NCBI RefSeq assembly: GCF_963678635.1 | Contig: NC_087063.1 | Location: 75,663,617-75,727,616, forward strand | Source: Symsagittifera roscoffensis | Lineage: Eukaryota; Xenacoelomorpha; Acoela; Convolutidae | Direction: 5' to 3' | Length of the DNA: 64,000 nt | In this document: positions 46,959 through 60,100 of the stretch, in pieces | How the letters are laid out: each line of letters opens with the position of its first letter | Numbering within the stretch: position 1 is the stretch's first letter | Translations under genes and position numbers: made by a program | Notes under the pieces: generated by a model | Database searches by the model: none | Told to the model about the DNA's origin: nothing | The model's input: only the letters and a program-made list of their open reading frames with translations

Positions 46959-49900
46959 ATGAGGTGCAAAAGCGTTGCAAAAGCATTTCTTTTGATGGCC
47001 ATGATGGTAGAAATGCACATCCTCATGACCTCGAAGACCATACAAGCTGTTACCAATGCATCACTTGCAGTAATGGAACGGATGCAGAGACGGTATTCAA
47101 TGCTGCCTTTGGTAAGTAAAGCCTAGTTATTCTACGCTGTGAATTAATCTGAAAACTAGTGTAAATCTCTTCTTATAGGACTAAAAGATTGAATAGGGCT
47201 GTTTCTCCAACGATTGTGCAATACCAAATATCCCGATATCATCACGCGACAGCGAAAATTGCTTCATTTTTTTCTCGGTTTCTTAGTATATATCTTGGGA
47301 TTTTGAATTTCTTTTATCAATCTTAAATCAATTTGGTCAGAACACTACACAGAAACCAGTAATCCATGTTAGTTTGAATATGAAAGCACACGCTAACAGA
47401 AACGGCTTAATGCTCAAAACTCACAAAAACATCATTTTGGCGTATTTTCTCATGAATGTTTTGCGATATAAGGTGCATTTTATGTGGTTGTGGTTTGAGC
47501 AATGTGCTTGAGAAATCAATTTGATCCAACTAGTAAAACCTGACAAAAAATTGATTTTTTGATCACCAATTTTGATAGGAAGACTCAGCTTTCAGTTTTT
47601 TTTTGTCGCGCCAAATGAGATAATAACCCACAGAAACGTCGTAGTGTAGCGAAAATGTGTAATACCACATATAAGGGCTTTCAGTTGTCACTCGAGCTGC
47701 AATAAAAGTCCGCATCAGTCGTGTCAGATTTGGAAAAAAAGTAAATTGAAATTTTGACTAGAATAATTTGAATTGAAAAGCGGATGACATTGAGCTACGG
47801 AATCTAAAGTAAAGTTGCTCATTTTTTTTGCTTACACTTATTGATTTCTTAGATAACTTTTTTGATGCTCCGGGCCCGTTCTCTCCGCAAAAAAAATGAC
47901 GTTTTGAAGAAAAAAAAGATTTTTTTTTTGCGAAAATGAACGTAATCGGAACATTTTTTTGCCACTCAGAACACTTTTTGAACGTAATCGGAACATTTTT
48001 TTGAAGCCAACTCATTTTACAAAACCCTTTTAAAGCTGGGCGTGCAAGTTTTCGTTTTGTGTTCATCAACTTCAGTACTGGACTATTTTTTGGTACCTTT
48101 CGAAGGGAAATATCTGTTAAGAAACTATTTTTCTTATTGGATCTAGGGCTAGGTGTTTTTTCCAACTTCCAAAATTGATGTGTGGATTCTGTTATGGTCG
48201 GAGGAATTCAGTTAAATTTATTTGAATGTTGTAAATATTTGAAGGCAACCTTCTCACCACTGATGGATATGCACCCTGGTACGACACCTGGCCGTTTCCA
48301 ATGTATAGCCAGAGGTGTCCCGACACTGGTAACCCAGGAGTAATGACCTTGAGTGTGCCTGGAACCAACTGCATCTCGATGTACTTCAACGCCTTTGCAG
48401 ATGATGACGTCGACGGACACAAGAACGTGTTGTTGTCGTGTGTGGTTTTGAGTGCTGTTGAGACTCTGATACCGGCCTATGGGGATTCGAACATGTCCTT
48501 GGGTGCATATGAGAACGGTTTGTTGTTAATTAAAGATCAGTTGAAAACTGTTCAAAGGTGATAAAAACAAGTGGCAAGTTCAAAATTTAAGTTTGGATTT
48601 AATTTTCAAAAGTCCACGGTACCATGTAGATATATTCAGTAAATAAAACAAGACCACGGTACCATGTAAATATATTCAGTGAATAAAACAAGACAAAATA
48701 AACTGATTAAAAAACGCGTGCCAAGTATTTTCATGATAATCAATAATTTGGGATATAAAATACTAACATAGGAGCTGTTCGTCAATTAGTTTCAGACAAT
48801 CTCTGTTTTCGCTCTGATGAAGACCGTATGGGAAATGTTGCGTTATGGTTATTTAATGACGACGGATTGTGGTGTGGATCGAAACACCTATTTTTCGAAT
48901 GAGAAATAAAAACTGAAGCTCCCTCTCCCTCATTTCTTATTTGTGAATTTGTTTTTTTTTATCTCAGTCGTAAGTCAGGAGTGGTTATGATGGTCTTCGA
49001 ATACTCAAAACAATGCTTTGGCAAGTTATTATTTTTTAAATAGTTAAACAAAGCCAGCACCCTCCAACAAACCTGTAAAATTGGACAACTAGTGTTGGTG
49101 CAAACTTTCCTTTCACGTGGATGGACAAATTTCACAATTGACATAGGCGTCATTCATTCTGAAACTTCAGACCAGAAAATTTTTGATCCGATCATGCAAC
49201 AATTTTAGCAATATGATGAATTTTCTTTTTTAATGCACTGTATTCGTTCTCTGCCACTTTTAAAAATGAAAACGTACAAAACACAATTAATCTAGCTAAA
49301 CATATCTTTTGCAGCTCTGGAGGGGATTACAGCGACTGGTCTTGAAACTGACCTTGAGATGGCTCCTTCCAGCAGCAACTTGGTGTCCTACGTGACCACT
49401 GAAGTCACTCTCTGTCGGGACTCAATCAACTGCAACGACATTCCCATCCTCGACCTCGCCACAATCTCCTTCATAGTCGGAACATATTCCGAAGACATGA
49501 GCTCTGCTGTGAGTTTATTCCTGTACAATCTTTGTTCATTTGCGGTCAAACTTGTTGCAAAACTTGGAGTAAAAATTAAAAGCTTGAGCTTTTGCCAAAA
49601 ATGACAAGAAATTGGAGCCAAACCATTTTCAAGTTTGGTTTTTTTCTCGGTTTGTTTTTGATCTGTGCTGTAATTCAAATTGAATTTTCACGAGCCAAAT
49701 CTTCCATTAAAGATTAAGGTACAGTCTGCACCCAAAAGTTGATTATCTAGATTCAATCAAAACTATGTGCTGCTTAGAGCCTTTAAAATGCTCCCTACCA
49801 ATACAAAAATTTAGTTGATTGTTTTTTGTTAAGATTAATATGTACCATGGTGTGCATTTTATGTTGCATCAAAACTAAAGGTTCAACTTTTACAAATTCT

Positions 49901-50352
49901 AGGGAATCTGCGACAGTGGCGGAGGGGGAGGGGGAGGGGGAGGGGGCAGCAGCACTGATGACATCACAGCCGCAATCGCCGACCTCTGCGACCAAATGCT
50001 CAGCCGACTCGAGGGCACTCTCTCGTGTAAACTCGTCGCCATCCAGTCCGTTCGGACTCCTGGCAAGCGCTCACGACGGCGAAGATCAGCCGGCATGTCA
50101 GCTCAAGCAGTCGTAGAAATAGAAGCGAACCCTGGAAGCGGATACAACTCGGACCAGTATGAAGAGATCTTCGTGGCGGCCCGAGCGGCATTGGCGAGCG
50201 GCGAACACGCGTTGGTCATTGCCGAGTTCGCGACAGAAGCAAGAGTCGGAATTGAACGAGGAGGATACGAATCGGGTTCGCCGAACAAGGTGTCGGCCTC
50301 ATGCGCTTTTTTGATCCTTGTAACGTATTCAATGATCAACCAAATTCTCTAA
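46959..50352 (+). CDS. Secreted/GPI-type Ly6/uPAR-like cysteine-rich protein, start region broken
   Basis: The reading frame supported by splicing uses exons (about 46946)-47111, 48245-48517, 49315-49508 and 49903-50352, all in phase. The first exon carries a Ly6-type CYQCITC motif, and exon 3 ends a cysteine domain with CRDSINCN, like the terminal C...CN of Ly6/three-finger domains. Exon 4 opens with nine glycines, then a segment with a GKRSRRRRS basic site that could be a proprotein cleavage site. It ends in a short hydrophobic tail (ASCAFLILVTY) that could be a GPI signal. The frame with CYQC has no ATG. The ATG at 46959 gives a convincing signal-peptide-like stretch (AFLLMAMMVEMHILM) in another frame. 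One base difference near 47045, or an unseen upstream exon, would explain this. Family assignment rests on cysteine spacing only. Confidence 0.5.
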
Positions 50353-50774
50353 CTGAAACAGTCTTCAAAAACAACCACAGCATAAACTGTGACCAGAAGT
50401 AACTAAATATTACTTGTGAACAAAGATATAAATGCTACTGTTATGTAAGAACGATTATTTTTTGTTCAGGAACAGTAAAAAGTTTCCTGCGGAAGTTCAA
50501 ATACTTTATAATCATGGAACTTTCAAAAATGAATTGGCTAGCGATTTTCTTGTCTTTCTGATTATAAAGATAATTTATGTTTCTGAAAGATTTAGTTTAT
50601 TTCTAAATCGAACTCGACGAACAAAACGATGTGTAGCGAGTGATATCTTCTCATTCGCTAGATGTTACATTTCATATGAAGTTTTGAAGTTTAATCGCTA
50701 GAGTTTTGAAAAAATTCGCCGGTGACTGTGTCTGAAACTCGGCATTTTCTGCAGATGCCTGAGAAGTCCCAAGT

Positions 50775-51086
50775 GTTCCGACCATTGAAAATGGGGAAGA
50801 ATTTTGTCTTCGAGTGTGTTTTAGATTTTTTCCACGCAAAATCAGGCACCACAAGTAATCATTGGAATGAATCTAGTGACATATTATAATAAAGCTTTTG
50901 CATTTGTGATTCGAACGACATCAAAAAACTTTCCATTCAGTTTTCCGTCGAGAAACTTTTTTTTTGAAATTTTTGAGTTTTTGTCCAATTTGGAGCAAAC
51001 ACAGCGATCGAGAAAGTCTCATTTAAAAAATCATTCAAGAAGCAAAAAACTTATTTTCACTTCAAGTTTTTGCAAATGGTCGGAAC
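50775..51086 (+). mobile_element. Complete MITE-like element (312 bp)
   Basis: It has perfect inverted ends, gttccgacc (50775-50783) and ggtcggaac (51078-51086). The internal family phrases cacgcaaaatcaggcaccac and gtgattcgaacgacatcaaa are present. It has no coding capacity. This is the best-bounded copy in the window. Confidence 0.7.
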
Positions 51087-52784
51087 TTTTAATTTATTTG
51101 CACTAAAACCACTTTAGGTTGATATCTTCTCACTTTTTGGAAAGTTTTGACTAAAAAATAGCGTTTTTTTGGAGCGTACTCCCCTTCAAAACTGTCATGT
51201 ATTGGCCCTAAAGGCGGATTTAGAAAAATTAGAGGGTTGTTCGGCCTAAAATGGATTTCATTAACTAATAGCAGAGGGGTGACACTGTACTTGATGACGG
51301 AGTCGAATCCCTGACAGAAGGCGTCCACCCGCCACCCCCCCCCCCCCCCTGAATACGTCCCTGGTTATATTGTCATGGAGTGAAATTGTTAAATGAGTTG
51401 GATTTTAAGAGTATGAAGTTAAACGTAGAACACAAGTAAAAACTATACTGGTCTGATCTCTTCCTTGGTGAATTTTTATCGGGATTTTTGAAAAAATAGA
51501 AAAAAAAAAGAAAAAACAATTTTACCTTTAAGTGAACTATAGCATCAGATTACGACAAAATTACAACACGGCAGCATCAAAATGTCATCTAGAGTATCAG
51601 TAGCTTTATGAATTGCAGGGTATAGACAAAGGCTTTATAAAGTTCTGGATGAGAGTTGACCTAGTCAGTTAATTGAAACGTAATATTTGACTGTAGTGCT
51701 ACTTTACCGCAACTAAATGATATTGGGTTCAAAAATTCTTATTTTTTTTCAAACCGGCTCCCGATTGATTAATAATGTATACGAATTTTGAAAATATTCT
51801 GAAGAGGTACAAAATAGACAAAAACATGTCAGAACAACAATCTCTGCTGCTCTAAAACTGATAACCCAGACGTCCTGATTTCTTTTGGGTATAAATAAAC
51901 AGATCAAAATTAGGTTTCAGATCCTGGTCAAGGTTCTTGTTATGGACCCATTTCCGTTATTAAAGACAACCATGTCGATCATTTCACTAAGCTAGCATTG
52001 ATATTTACTCTTAATATTGGTTCCTCGCCATTCTTATTACGACAGTATTTGGAAATCAACAGCGGCTTCCTGATTCCTAGACAACCATCCTAATTTTGAT
52101 CTTCATTGAGCACTCAACTGACTGAAAAAAAATACAAAATTGAACTGAAATTAGGTCTTTCCCAATATCACTCCCAGGTAAATTATAACTTCTTACAATA
52201 AAAAATAAATGTTGATTTTAAACGCTTTTTAAATACTAAAAGTGAGAGGGGAACAAGATTTTTTGGTGGAACCTTCCTAAAAGTGCGTAAAAACGTAATT
52301 TTTGTCCCGTGTTTTCTAAATTTACCCTGCTTCGCATAAATTTTAGACAAAATAGGGTCTTTATAGTGGTTTGTGAGAGCTCTGATAAACAATTTGACCG
52401 ACCTAAAAAAAAGTCAACAAAATTGCCGAGAAAAAAAACCTGAGATAACGCTAGATTCGTCCCTGCTTTCACGCGTGAGCTGACATGCACAAATTTTTTG
52501 ATAATTCAATAAATATACCTTTTAGTTCATCATGGGTAGTAATTAAATTTTTTAGATATCCTTATCGAAAAAAGTTTTTAAATGGGAAACAAAATTTCGT
52601 CCTTATCGAAAACATTTGGTCCTAATTTCCACCGACTCTTTTTCCGTTTTTCTTCCAAATGCTATTTGTATTCATCGATATTCTTTCTAGCAGCTTATTT
52701 AAAAAAAAACGGGTTTTTTTTTATATGAACAGTTTGTAAGTTTACTATATCTGATTTTGAAAATGTTTTGTTTTTTTTTCCTTT

Positions 52785-52914
52785 CATAAAAAAATACTTT
52801 GCCTTACATAATGGACAACTTGAATTGACAGAATCAATGTAAATCAAGCCAAACGGTAACATTGGTTCTGTCAATTCAAATTGTCCATTATAAAAGGCAA
52901 AATATTTTTTATGC
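52785..52914. repeat. Long foldback hairpin, 55-bp arms and 20-nt loop
   Basis: The left arm 52785-52839 and right arm 52860-52914 are near-exact inverted copies (cores tgaattgacagaatcaatg and cattggttctgtcaattca). About seven differences or gaps occur over 55 bp. The arms are longer than a usual microRNA precursor, which favours a foldback/MITE origin. Confidence 0.8.
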
Positions 52915-53386
52915 TTTTGTTAGAAGGTATGGGTCATAAAAAGGGTGTCGCACTCCCCACGATATTTAAACCCCTATGTTTACACCCCCTATCTTATAAC
53001 CCCGTAACATGATAACCCCTCAACAATTTAACCCCCTTTTAATGACGATAATTTGTTTCAAATTAAGTCCTTTTTATAAGTACAGGAATAGTCCAATTAA
53101 GTTTACTAATTGAGGCCTGAAAAGCTAGTCTTAATTCACTTGATGCCTCTAGCATCTCAAAAACAATGGCATTTCGATCAGTTAGAGAAATAATCCCTCA
53201 TTCACGCGTTCAAAACAGAGATAACTTACATGGTGCTAATTGAAGGCACCGGTCGGTAAATGATTCTCAAAGCTTTTCAAGGCTTTTAATAAAAATCATC
53301 CGAGACAAAGGTATGATATTTTTATTGATGTAGGTAATTTTCCTCTGCCGCTTCTTATTCTGTTCGCAATCTTGTAATGCAATGTT

Positions 53387-53597
53387 TGGATCTACCTAAC
53401 AATTGCCCCCCCCCCCCCCCTTCAAGAAAGGGGGGAGGCAATTGTTAAGTAGACTAAGTTGTCGAATTTTTGGCCGATCAGATTGCAGCAAAATTCGAAT
53501 TTTATATAGAACTCTCTAGTGCTAATTTACTGCTTTCATTTATAGGGGTGGCAATTCTTTAGATACCAAATGGAGGGCGATTGTTAAGTAGATCCCA
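53387..53597. mobile_element. Foldback element with 20-bp inverted ends and an internal copy
   Basis: The left end ggatctacctaacaattgcc (about 53389) is inverted at the right end as ggcgattgttaagtagatcc (about 53576). It is inverted again internally as ggcaattgttaagtag (about 53437), just after a C15 run and a ggggggagg tract. It has no coding capacity. Confidence 0.55.
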
Positions 53598-54121
53598 ATG
53601 TTTTTTTATATCGCACGAGTTGCGATTTGTACGATACTTCAACTGCAGCATTCCAGCCTTGTTTCATAGAAAATTGGCTTTTAGCAGCGCTTACATCATG
53701 CTGGGGGAAATGAAAAACCAACGATGTTGCTAATTGTTTTTTTTTCGAAAGTTTTAGTGATGGCTCGAATTTTTCACAGTGCTCCGGGCTCTTCAAGAAA
53801 TTGGTTGTCCGCACATGGAATATTCTCCGGGATGTTTTTAAGAGATTGAAGAAATGAAAAAAAAATCGTAATTATGTTTTTGATAGCTGGAAGACATATA
53901 ACAAAAAAAATGTCCTTATTTTTAACTGAAGTGGATTTCATCAAAATTTTGTATTACTTCACAAGTTTTTTTGCTTAATTTTATCTTCAGATATATTTTT
54001 TGTAAATTTAAATAAGGCATGTAAATATAAATAAGACATGCATAATGTAACCAGTCACTATGAAAAAATAGTTTTTTTTTAATGCTTGGAAAAGTGAAAT
54101 TTAAAAAAAAAAACAAGTAGA

Positions 54122-57100
54122 ATACCAAAAGCATCCTTGCTGAAAACCACCTCAGTGTCGTTTATAATCATCATTACTCTCAATTTGCCATCTCATGTAA
54201 ATGCTTCGGACCATTCACCTGGAAGAAATGGCACTCAGCCGAATATTGTGCTCATACTGGCCGATGACTTGGGCTGGAACGGCGTCGGCTTCCACGGCAG
54301 TCGGCAAGTGAAGACACCGAATATTGACAAACTGGCTGAGGAGGGACTGGTTCTGAACAACTATTATGCACAGCCGGTGTGCTCGCCCAGCAGGGCGGCA
54401 CTGATGACAGGTAGATAATTAACCTTTCCTATCATCGCAAGCCCCCTTCCTACATTTCATCCTCAAGTCAACTCCGCATCATCAACTCTCCTTTCCATAC
54501 CTACTTCAAATTTGTCATGCTTTTATGGTTAAAAGCTAGGCTGAACAATTTACGATGGAAGATATGAAAAGTATATTTATTTCGAGTTTTTTTTGTTTGT
54601 GCACAGCATTTCAATTTCCATTACATTGTGAAAATACAAACTTTTGTTTTTCCATATTCAAGTTTGGGGAAATTGTTATATCCTGGGTAAAGCTTATCTT
54701 TTATATACAAAAGAAATTGAGCAGTTTCATGGAACACTTAGGTTTAAGAATTCTGAATCGCTTCTTGTCTGTTATCGCCAGGCAGATAACCAATAAGGAC
54801 TGGTCTGCAGTTTGCGATGATCAGGAACAGACAGAGAGTAGGGATACCCCTGGACATCAAACTCCTCCCAGAACACCTCAACGACCTCGGATACGAGAGC
54901 CATGCAGTCGGTAAATGGCATCTCGGCGTTTTCGCGGAAGAGTAAGTTGAAAGTCTAGTCTAAGTGTGTTATGTGTTTTGATTTCCCTTACATTAGCAGT
55001 CATCATACAAAAAAGCTGCAATTTCTTTCAACCGGCAAAACCAAAAAAAAAAACGAAGAAAAAATTTGCTTTTTTATCTGCAATTGTATACCAAAAAATA
55101 CAAAAAAATTTACAAAATTTACAAAAAAAGACCACTCCCCCTCAACAGATTCTGCTTGCAAAGTTTTCCAAATGATCCCCCTCTGGGACTATTTTATGAC
55201 AGCCATTTCTGGCTAATCAACTCTAAAAAAAATTCTATAGGCGCCAAAATAGACCAATTTTGACATGGAAGCGTGAGCCAAAAAGACCCTTTGTTTGGTC
55301 ATCAACTCTTAGCAAATGGCCTTAAGCGACTGTTTTTTCCAAGAGTGTTACCGATTATAGGTATTTTCAGGTTTCGACAGAGCTTCAAAAAATCGAAGTT
55401 GTGCATCAAAAAATTCTACCAAAAACCAACCTCCCTTCCCCACTACCTTATCAAAAATTCCGGATCTTTTAACCAGGGGCGGATCAAGGATTTTAACTAG
55501 TAACAGCTGAATTCCAAACTCAAGCAAAAACTAAGCAGATTACAGAGTAGTGAGTTTGCTATTTTTGGTAGTGAATCTGTCTTTGAAATTGATATAGGGA
55601 CCAGTGTGTAAGTGCTATCAATTCTTCTAGATAGACACCAGTTTGAGTTTATGTAAGTGCTATCAATTCTTCTTTCTGTCTGGGGACCTGCTGTCTTGAC
55701 CTTGCGATCTCTAATGTCCGATGGGATCTGAAATAAAAGAGTGCAGTAAGATTTCGATTTGATGCCTAACAGTTTGCCTATAATACAACTTATTAACAAC
55801 CTTTTGAATTTCCAAACTTACGACTTTAACATGGCGCAGCCAGCAGAGAAAAAAGGAGGGGGGAAAATCCATTAAATATAGTAGTATTTTGGGAAACACG
55901 AACGCCGGAACCTCCAGTATATTGGGAGGAGTGGACAATTAAATTTCACTGGGGGATGATAGCAAAATACGACATTGATCCCGATGATTTCTGTTTTGCG
56001 AGTACTCTAAATGCGGCGGCTATCACGGCTTTGCCTGAAGAAGTCAATGGAAAAAACCGTATCGATTCGGAAAAGAAGTTAAAGTCTAACTTGTATCTTT
56101 GTATCGGAGATGAGGCGCAACGCATATTTAAAGCACGGAAACCGACGGTTAACATTAAAACGGAACGGTACCTACGGGTCCTGGATGAGATGCAAAATGT
56201 TTTCCAACGTGAGAGGAATGTAACTCATGAGCGGGGACTATTCTACGGACGAAAACAACGTGAGAACGAAACTTTCGAAAAATTTCATGCGGAGCTAAGT
56301 GCCCTAGCAGGAAGATGTGATTTTGCAAACGCGGCCGAAAACGTTCGTGATATTTTCATTATGAATAAGCGGGAATCGGACTGCCAACGAGAATTGTCAC
56401 GATCAACTAAGCTACCGGAGGAAGTTTACCGGATCGCATTATCATATGAACGTGGTGAGCGCGCATACAAATCATATACGGGAAAACCAGCTTCATCAAC
56501 TCCGGCAATTTCAATAAAACAGGAACCAGTAAATAATATAAGAAGGGGACAAGGATTTTTTCGAGGCCAAGGACGTGCGGGACGTGGAGGATATACCCAA
56601 GGATCAAGTAGTAGTGGGGGAAGCGAAAATAACCGTAGGTGCTACAATTGCGACGCGCCAAACTTTACCCTGGATCACATCGCGAGCTGTCCTGCAAAAG
56701 GAGCAAGCAACATGTAACTCATGCCGAAAACTGGGACATTTTGAACGAACATGCCGAGGAATTAGAAGGGGTACTAACCAATGGAGAGGACGTGGACGAG
56801 TTGGATTGGTCAGGGAGGAAAATGAGCATCATCAAAGTACGCAGAACGTAAACAAATTGAATGAAGACCCAGTATCGTGGGTGAATCAGCAGGGGTGTGG
56901 AGAAAACGAGTCCATGACGTCGGGATCGGATGACTACATGGTAATGTCGATAAAAAGGAAGAAAAATGAGACTGAATTAAAGATCCCTGGGGCCCGCGTT
57001 CAAGTGGAGGTGTCAGGTAAGAAGATGTGGTTGTGGATAGATAGTGGATCTCCAGTGACTATCTTCAGCATAAACGACCTAAAAACAACGTTAGGAAAAG

Positions 57101-60100
57101 CAAATATTCAACTACAACCGTCAAAGGAGGAATTTCTGCATTACAATAACAACCGAATAAACATACTAGGGAAGGTAACAGTGATGATGTCGCTAAATGG
57201 CTGGGCAGCACCAGCGCGGATGTCAGTAATATCCGGAAATCATCAATCAATACTTGGGCGCGACCTGATGGGCACCCTGGGTCTCGAGCTAGTTCAAAGG
57301 AAGAAAGTGATGGGAATCACAGGGGAAGGGACCAGTCAAGAGGAGGAGGAATACGACGAATTGCAAACATACTTCTGTAAGTTGTACCCAAGTTTATTTA
57401 CTAGGATCGGAAAGATCCGGAATGCGAAAGTAAGAGCTGAATTTTTTGAAAACTTGAAGCCCATACAACAAAAAGGGCGTAGGGTGCCAATCAGTCTACA
57501 AGAAAAGGTGGATAAAGAGATTCATCGGCTGATAAATGAAGGACATATCATAAAATTACAAGAGTGCTCAGATAAGTATTTCGTCTCTCCTATCGTCATT
57601 ACAGTAAAAAAGGACGGAAGCATAAAATTAGCACTAGAATCAAGAGAATTGAATAAACAGTTACACAAAAATAAGTACCAAATGCCGAATATTGACGAAT
57701 TAATTGACGGAGTAAGTCAGACTATTGCGGAGAAAAAAATCGGGGAATGCATACTTTACAACATTGGATTTCACATATGCGTACGGACAAGTCGCATTAG
57801 AACAAAAAACAAGCGAGCAATGCAATTTCTCACTAGTCGGCGGAAAATCCACGGGGAGTTATCGTTTTAAAAAGGGATTTTACGGACTTACGTCAATGGC
57901 GGCGGAATTCCAGAAGGTAATAGATAATTTACTTAAGGAGTTCCCCCAGGCTAACGCGTTTATTGATGATATCTTAATTGCTTCAAAAGGAACTAAAATC
58001 GAACACATTGCGTTAGTGGAAAAGATATTGAAAAAGCTGGACGTCTCCAATGTCGCGTTAAAATTGCGAAAATGCGAATTTGCGAAAACTGAGTGTGAAT
58101 GGCTTGGATTTCGAATTGGGGAAAGTGGTATAACGCCCTTAGTAAGAAAAACACAAGCTATAGAAGACTTGAAAACCCCAAAATCTCGAAAGCAGTTGAA
58201 ATCCTTGATGGGTTCGTTACATAGCTTACACAAATTTTTACCCAAACTTGCCGAGTTAAGCGCACCGTTAAGGCCACTACTGAGCCAAAATAATGATTTT
58301 GTCTGGACACCCGTGTGCGAAAATGCGTTCCAACAATTAATCTCGCTTGTGAAAAATATCGTCGAATTACGACATTTCGACATTCACCGTGAAACTAGAA
58401 TCATTTGTGACGCTAGCCACGATGGCCTAGGGGCCGTTTTAGAACAGTATGGCGCATCCAAATGGCATCCGATTTCGTTTGCATCTCGTTACCTTAATCC
58501 GGCTGAGAAAAAATACTCCACAAACGAATTGGAATTACTCGCGGTAGTGTGGGCTACGGAACTTTTTCGGAATTACATGTACGGTCGGTATTTCACAGTG
58601 ATATCTGATCATAAAGCGCTACTTACATTGTTGAATTCGTCACCAAAAGGAAATAAAACATTTTTCAGTCGCTGAACTCGTTGGTATGATCGCCTGGTGC
58701 CATACGACTTTAAAGTTGAACATCGACAAGGGTCAACAATGGGGATGGCTGACTATCTGTCTCGGTTTCCGTCCGCAGAGGCACCCGAGACAAGCCATTA
58801 CGATGAAAATTTTACAGTAGCAAAGATAAGAATGATAAACGCGGCGTTGAAGCCCAAGGATAAAATGAAGCCTAGGGGTCGAGAAGTGAACAACATTCAG
58901 CGAAAACCGACGGTAGGCGGCGTAAAGTCATGTTTCGACACAACGAAAGCAGTTTCATCCAATGAGAATGTAAGAAAAGACGATTATGCAAATATTCACC
59001 GTGAGCACAAACGCTCAATAGAGGGCGTGTTTACATGCAACCGACGGTTAACCAATCAGCGTCGAGATATTTGCATACCGGAGGAAATATGCAAATACCG
59101 AAGAACGAGATTCAGACTTTGTTCTCATTGCTTAAATTACAGTTGCAAACACAAAAAATTGATTCAATACCCTCGAAACCCTTCCATTTCAACAAATTAC
59201 AAGTACAAACCTTCGGTGTCGAAAAATTATAAGTGCGAACCATCCATCTTACAAGATTGCAGTGAAAAGCCACCTACTTTGAAAATTTACAGTAGTAGAG
59301 ATTATAGTGGAAAGCCAGTTACTTTGAAAAAATACAGTAGCATATCCGAGATAAATAACATGAGCAATACGCCAGAAAAGAATGATCCTCCAACTTCGGC
59401 AATAGTCAACACATCAACTAATTTGGGAAATGTTAATCTAAATGTTGTGTTAAACCGCCTAAGTCAACCTCCCAGCGTTAGCTCGGATTCCGATATTGAA
59501 ATGATACCACCTGAAAAACTTGATACCAAACAAACTAATTCTAAAAAACTGAATACAATTATATCTTTTCCACATCAGTTCCCCGGTTTATCGTACCCAC
59601 TTGTACAAAATCAAAAATGGATCTATTCCATAGTGCCGTCGGATAGTAAAATCGTGAAGCAAATTGAACACCCGGAAGTTTTGAATTTAAAATTAATCGA
59701 AGCAAACCTTGAAAAAGACCCAATTATGAAGACCATCCGAGACAACATCAGAGACAGGAACCCACGAGCAAAGACGATTTCGCAGTAAGGGAGAATTGCC
59801 TGTGGATGGACGGCCGGTTAGCAATACCGAAGGACCTATCATCAGCAATTCTAAATTGTCTCCATTATAACCATCATGGGAGGGATAAGATGTTCGCGGC
59901 GGCAAAGGACGTGTGGATTCCCCTTATGCACCGAAATATCGCGGCCACAGCCAAATACTGCAAAAGTTGTTTAGAAGCAGGTAAAAACCTTAAACCAGAC
60001 ATTCCCAAAAATGACATGGGGGAAACGTATAATCCTATGGAACCAAATGATTTGGTCCAATTAGACTTCTGGGGTCCAGTAAACTATGTTAGGGGTCGAA

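Larger units (their letters stand above)
50353..54100. other. Intergenic region with foldback elements
   Basis: No gene is visible. The region holds a complete MITE-like element (50775-51086), a C15 run near 51336, a long foldback at 52785-52914, C-rich phrases (ataaccccgtaac, 52980-53040) and a nested inverted-repeat element at 53387-53597. Confidence 0.55.

Noticed and set aside
47758-48165. 135-codon Lys/Phe-rich minus strand frame
   Set aside because: It lies in an intron of the Ly6-like gene, in T-rich low-complexity sequence with a local duplication (gtaatcggaacattttttt). It has no domain or splice support.
54787-54789. Reassignment of TAA to Tyr in this organism
   Set aside because: PSMB5 and the Ly6-like gene both end at TAA at the expected length, so TAA is a stop codon here.
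57880-58383. 167-codon open frame on the minus strand
   Set aside because: It is antisense to the reverse transcriptase/RNase H region with conserved motifs on the + strand. The minus frame shows no recognisable domain.
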